Positions 62,944-64,000 of a DNA stretch of 64,000 bases are shown here, piece by piece. Made by a program: the position numbers and the translations under genes. Under the pieces are notes generated by a model. That model saw nothing but the letters and a program-made list of their open reading frames with translations, made no database searches and was not told where the DNA came from. The stretch covers positions 1 through 64,000 of the forward strand of contig NZ_MCZK01000113.1 of assembly GCF_002875945.1 (NCBI RefSeq), given 5' to 3'. This stretch comes from Vibrio lentus (GTDB lineage: Bacteria; Pseudomonadota; Gammaproteobacteria; Enterobacterales; Vibrionaceae). The stretch's first letter is position 1; each line of letters begins with the position of its first letter.

Positions 62944-62972
62944 CATTAAAACAATTATAAGCGGAGTCAATT

Positions 62973-63728
62973 ATGGATAATCCTCAAATGGAACAACCAA
63001 ATTCTAACGAAGCAGCATTAGAGCCTTCATTTTTTTCTAAAGTCGGAAAAGTTACTGATGTGATTGAAGAGTCTTTGATTGCATTTTTCCTTGGCGCAAT
63101 GACGCTACTTACCTTTGCCAATGTGGTCTTTCGATACGCATTCAACGACAACATTTTGTGGGCATTGGAACTGACGGTATTCATGTTTGCATGGATGGTG
63201 TTGGTCGGCGCTTCTTATGGCGTAAAAAAACATTTTCATATCGGCGTCGATGTCATTATTAACCTCGCGCCAGAAAAGCTAAGAAAGATCTACGCGCTGA
63301 TTGCCGTGACTTGTTGTTTAGCCTTTTCAATCTTACTTCTTATCGGTTCTTGGAATTATTGGTACCCGTTCGCGACTGAACGTGCATGGTATGAAACCGA
63401 CGATATTCCAATGCCTGAAATGCTGCAGTTCATGGCGGATTGGCTTAACGAAGGCGAACGATATGAAAAACTGCCTCGCTTTATTCCTTACATGGCACTG
63501 CCGATTGGTATGGCGCTACTGACTTTCCGTTTTGCTCAAGTCGCGTTCCAAATCTTAACTGGAAAACTGGACCGCATGATTGCAGGACATGAAGCAGAAG
63601 AAGAGCTGGATGCACTTAAAGCTGACGTACTAGCGGGTTCTGATGAAGACGCGACAGCGGTATTGGACTCGAACACGTCAAATAAGACGAGCGAATCGAA
63701 TACAAAATCTAACGGTAAGGAAGACTAA
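62973..63728 (+). CDS. dctQ: TRAP transporter small permease DctQ
   Basis: 251 residues with four transmembrane helices (about 33-53, 68-88, 103-128, 168-190) and the family features ALELTVFMFAWMVLVGASYGVKKHFHIGVDVI. A cytoplasmic loop (YETDDIPMPEMLQFMADWLNEGERYEKLPR) interrupts helices 3 and 4. The last ~50 residues form an acidic, Ser/Asn/Lys-rich tail (AEEELDALKADVL...NTSNKTSESNTK) not needed for the fold. GGAG about 7 bases before the ATG. Works with DctM. Confidence 0.93.
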   Translation: MDNPQMEQPNSNEAALEPSFFSKVGKVTDVIEESLIAFFLGAMTLLTFANVVFRYAFNDNILWALELTVFMFAWMVLVGASYGVKKHFHIGVDVIINLAPEKLRKIYALIAVTCCLAFSILLLIGSWNYWYPFATERAWYETDDIPMPEMLQFMADWLNEGERYEKLPRFIPYMALPIGMALLTFRFAQVAFQILTGKLDRMIAGHEAEEELDALKADVLAGSDEDATAVLDSNTSNKTSESNTKSNGKED

Positions 63729-63730
63729 TC

Positions 63731-64000
63731 ATGGCAATGTTATTTCTATTTTTGATGGTAATTGCGTTCATGTTGGTTGGTGTACCAATCGCGATTTCCT
63801 TGGGTTTATCGAGCGTCCTATTTTTGCTGATGCACTCTGATGCTTCTCTGGCATCCGTTGCACAAACGTTGTTTAACGCATTTGCTGGCCATTACACATT
63901 ATTAGCAATCCCATTCTTTATTTTGGCCTCTAGCTTCATGTCTACGGGTGGCGTTGCAAAGCGTATTATCCGTTTTGCTATCGCGATGGTGGGCTGGTTC
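63731..64000 (+). CDS. dctM: TRAP transporter large permease DctM, 5' part
   Basis: Begins at ATG two bases after the dctQ stop and runs off the window, giving 90 residues: MAMLFLFLMVIAFMLVGVPI, then ISLGLSSVLFLLMH, and a third hydrophobic stretch YTLLAIPFFILASSFMSTGG followed by KRIIRFAIAMVGWF, the usual N-terminus of DctM large subunits. The full protein is normally about 430 residues and carries the Na+-coupled transport path. Confidence 0.92.
   Translation, partial: MAMLFLFLMVIAFMLVGVPIAISLGLSSVLFLLMHSDASLASVAQTLFNAFAGHYTLLAIPFFILASSFMSTGGVAKRIIRFAIAMVGWF

Overview
The window reads as part of the main chromosome of a marine Vibrionaceae member, most like the Vibrio splendidus clade. The grounds are the fliA-cheYZAB-parC-parP-cheW operon followed by ccmABCDEFGHI, the neighbouring fadL/fadIJ block, Vibrio-like GC content and codon use, and a pfaABCD/pfaE omega-3 polyunsaturated fatty acid synthase. 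No rRNA, tRNA, insertion sequence, prophage or CRISPR array was seen.

Layout. (1) 1-8120: 3' part of fliA, then chemotaxis genes cheY, cheZ, cheA, cheB, the polar-array genes parC and parP, cheW and a DUF2802 gene, closed by a terminator. (2) 8266-15521: a complete cytochrome c maturation operon, ccmA to ccmI. (3) 15528-20945: a short interspersed repeat, mlaA, two FadL-type outer-membrane fatty-acid porins and an ECF sigma factor/DUF3379 pair. (4) 20946-25114: a candidate structured small RNA, then fadIJ behind a promoter with a clear FadR-type operator. (5) 25151-33495: assorted single genes (M16 peptidase, sixA, smrB, prmB, LysE-type exporter, selO), with a 33-codon membrane micro-ORF and a 17-bp tandem repeat in one long gap. 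(6) 33652-40406: a two-component system followed by a GtsABCD-like sugar ABC transporter. (7) 40591-41958: an HflX-type GTPase with an acidic insertion. (8) 42056-61563: the PUFA synthase locus, pfaA-B-C-D on the minus strand, divergent pfaE and a hot-dog thioesterase. (9) 61711-64000: a TRAP dicarboxylate transporter dctPQM (dctM cut by the window end) behind a sigma-54-type promoter.

How the parts fit. Fatty-acid metabolism recurs: uptake (FadL x2), beta-oxidation (FadIJ), outer-membrane lipid asymmetry (MlaA), and de novo PUFA synthesis with its phosphopantetheinyl transferase and probable release thioesterase. FadR-like palindromes occur upstream of fadI (strong), fadL (weak) and between pfaA and pfaE (good, one mismatched pair), which suggests acyl-CoA-responsive coordination. 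Both solute-binding-protein genes (the sugar SBP and dctP) are followed by strong hairpins before their permease genes, a common way to make more binding protein than permease.

The most interesting unexplained items are the ~160-nt structured RNA candidate upstream of fadI, the pfaA-pfaE operator candidate, the 17-bp tandem repeats upstream of selO, the 33-aa micro-ORF, and the three-fold [11 protein letters not shown] repeat in the CheA linker. Bases 1-17 do not fit fliA and may be an assembly edge artefact.
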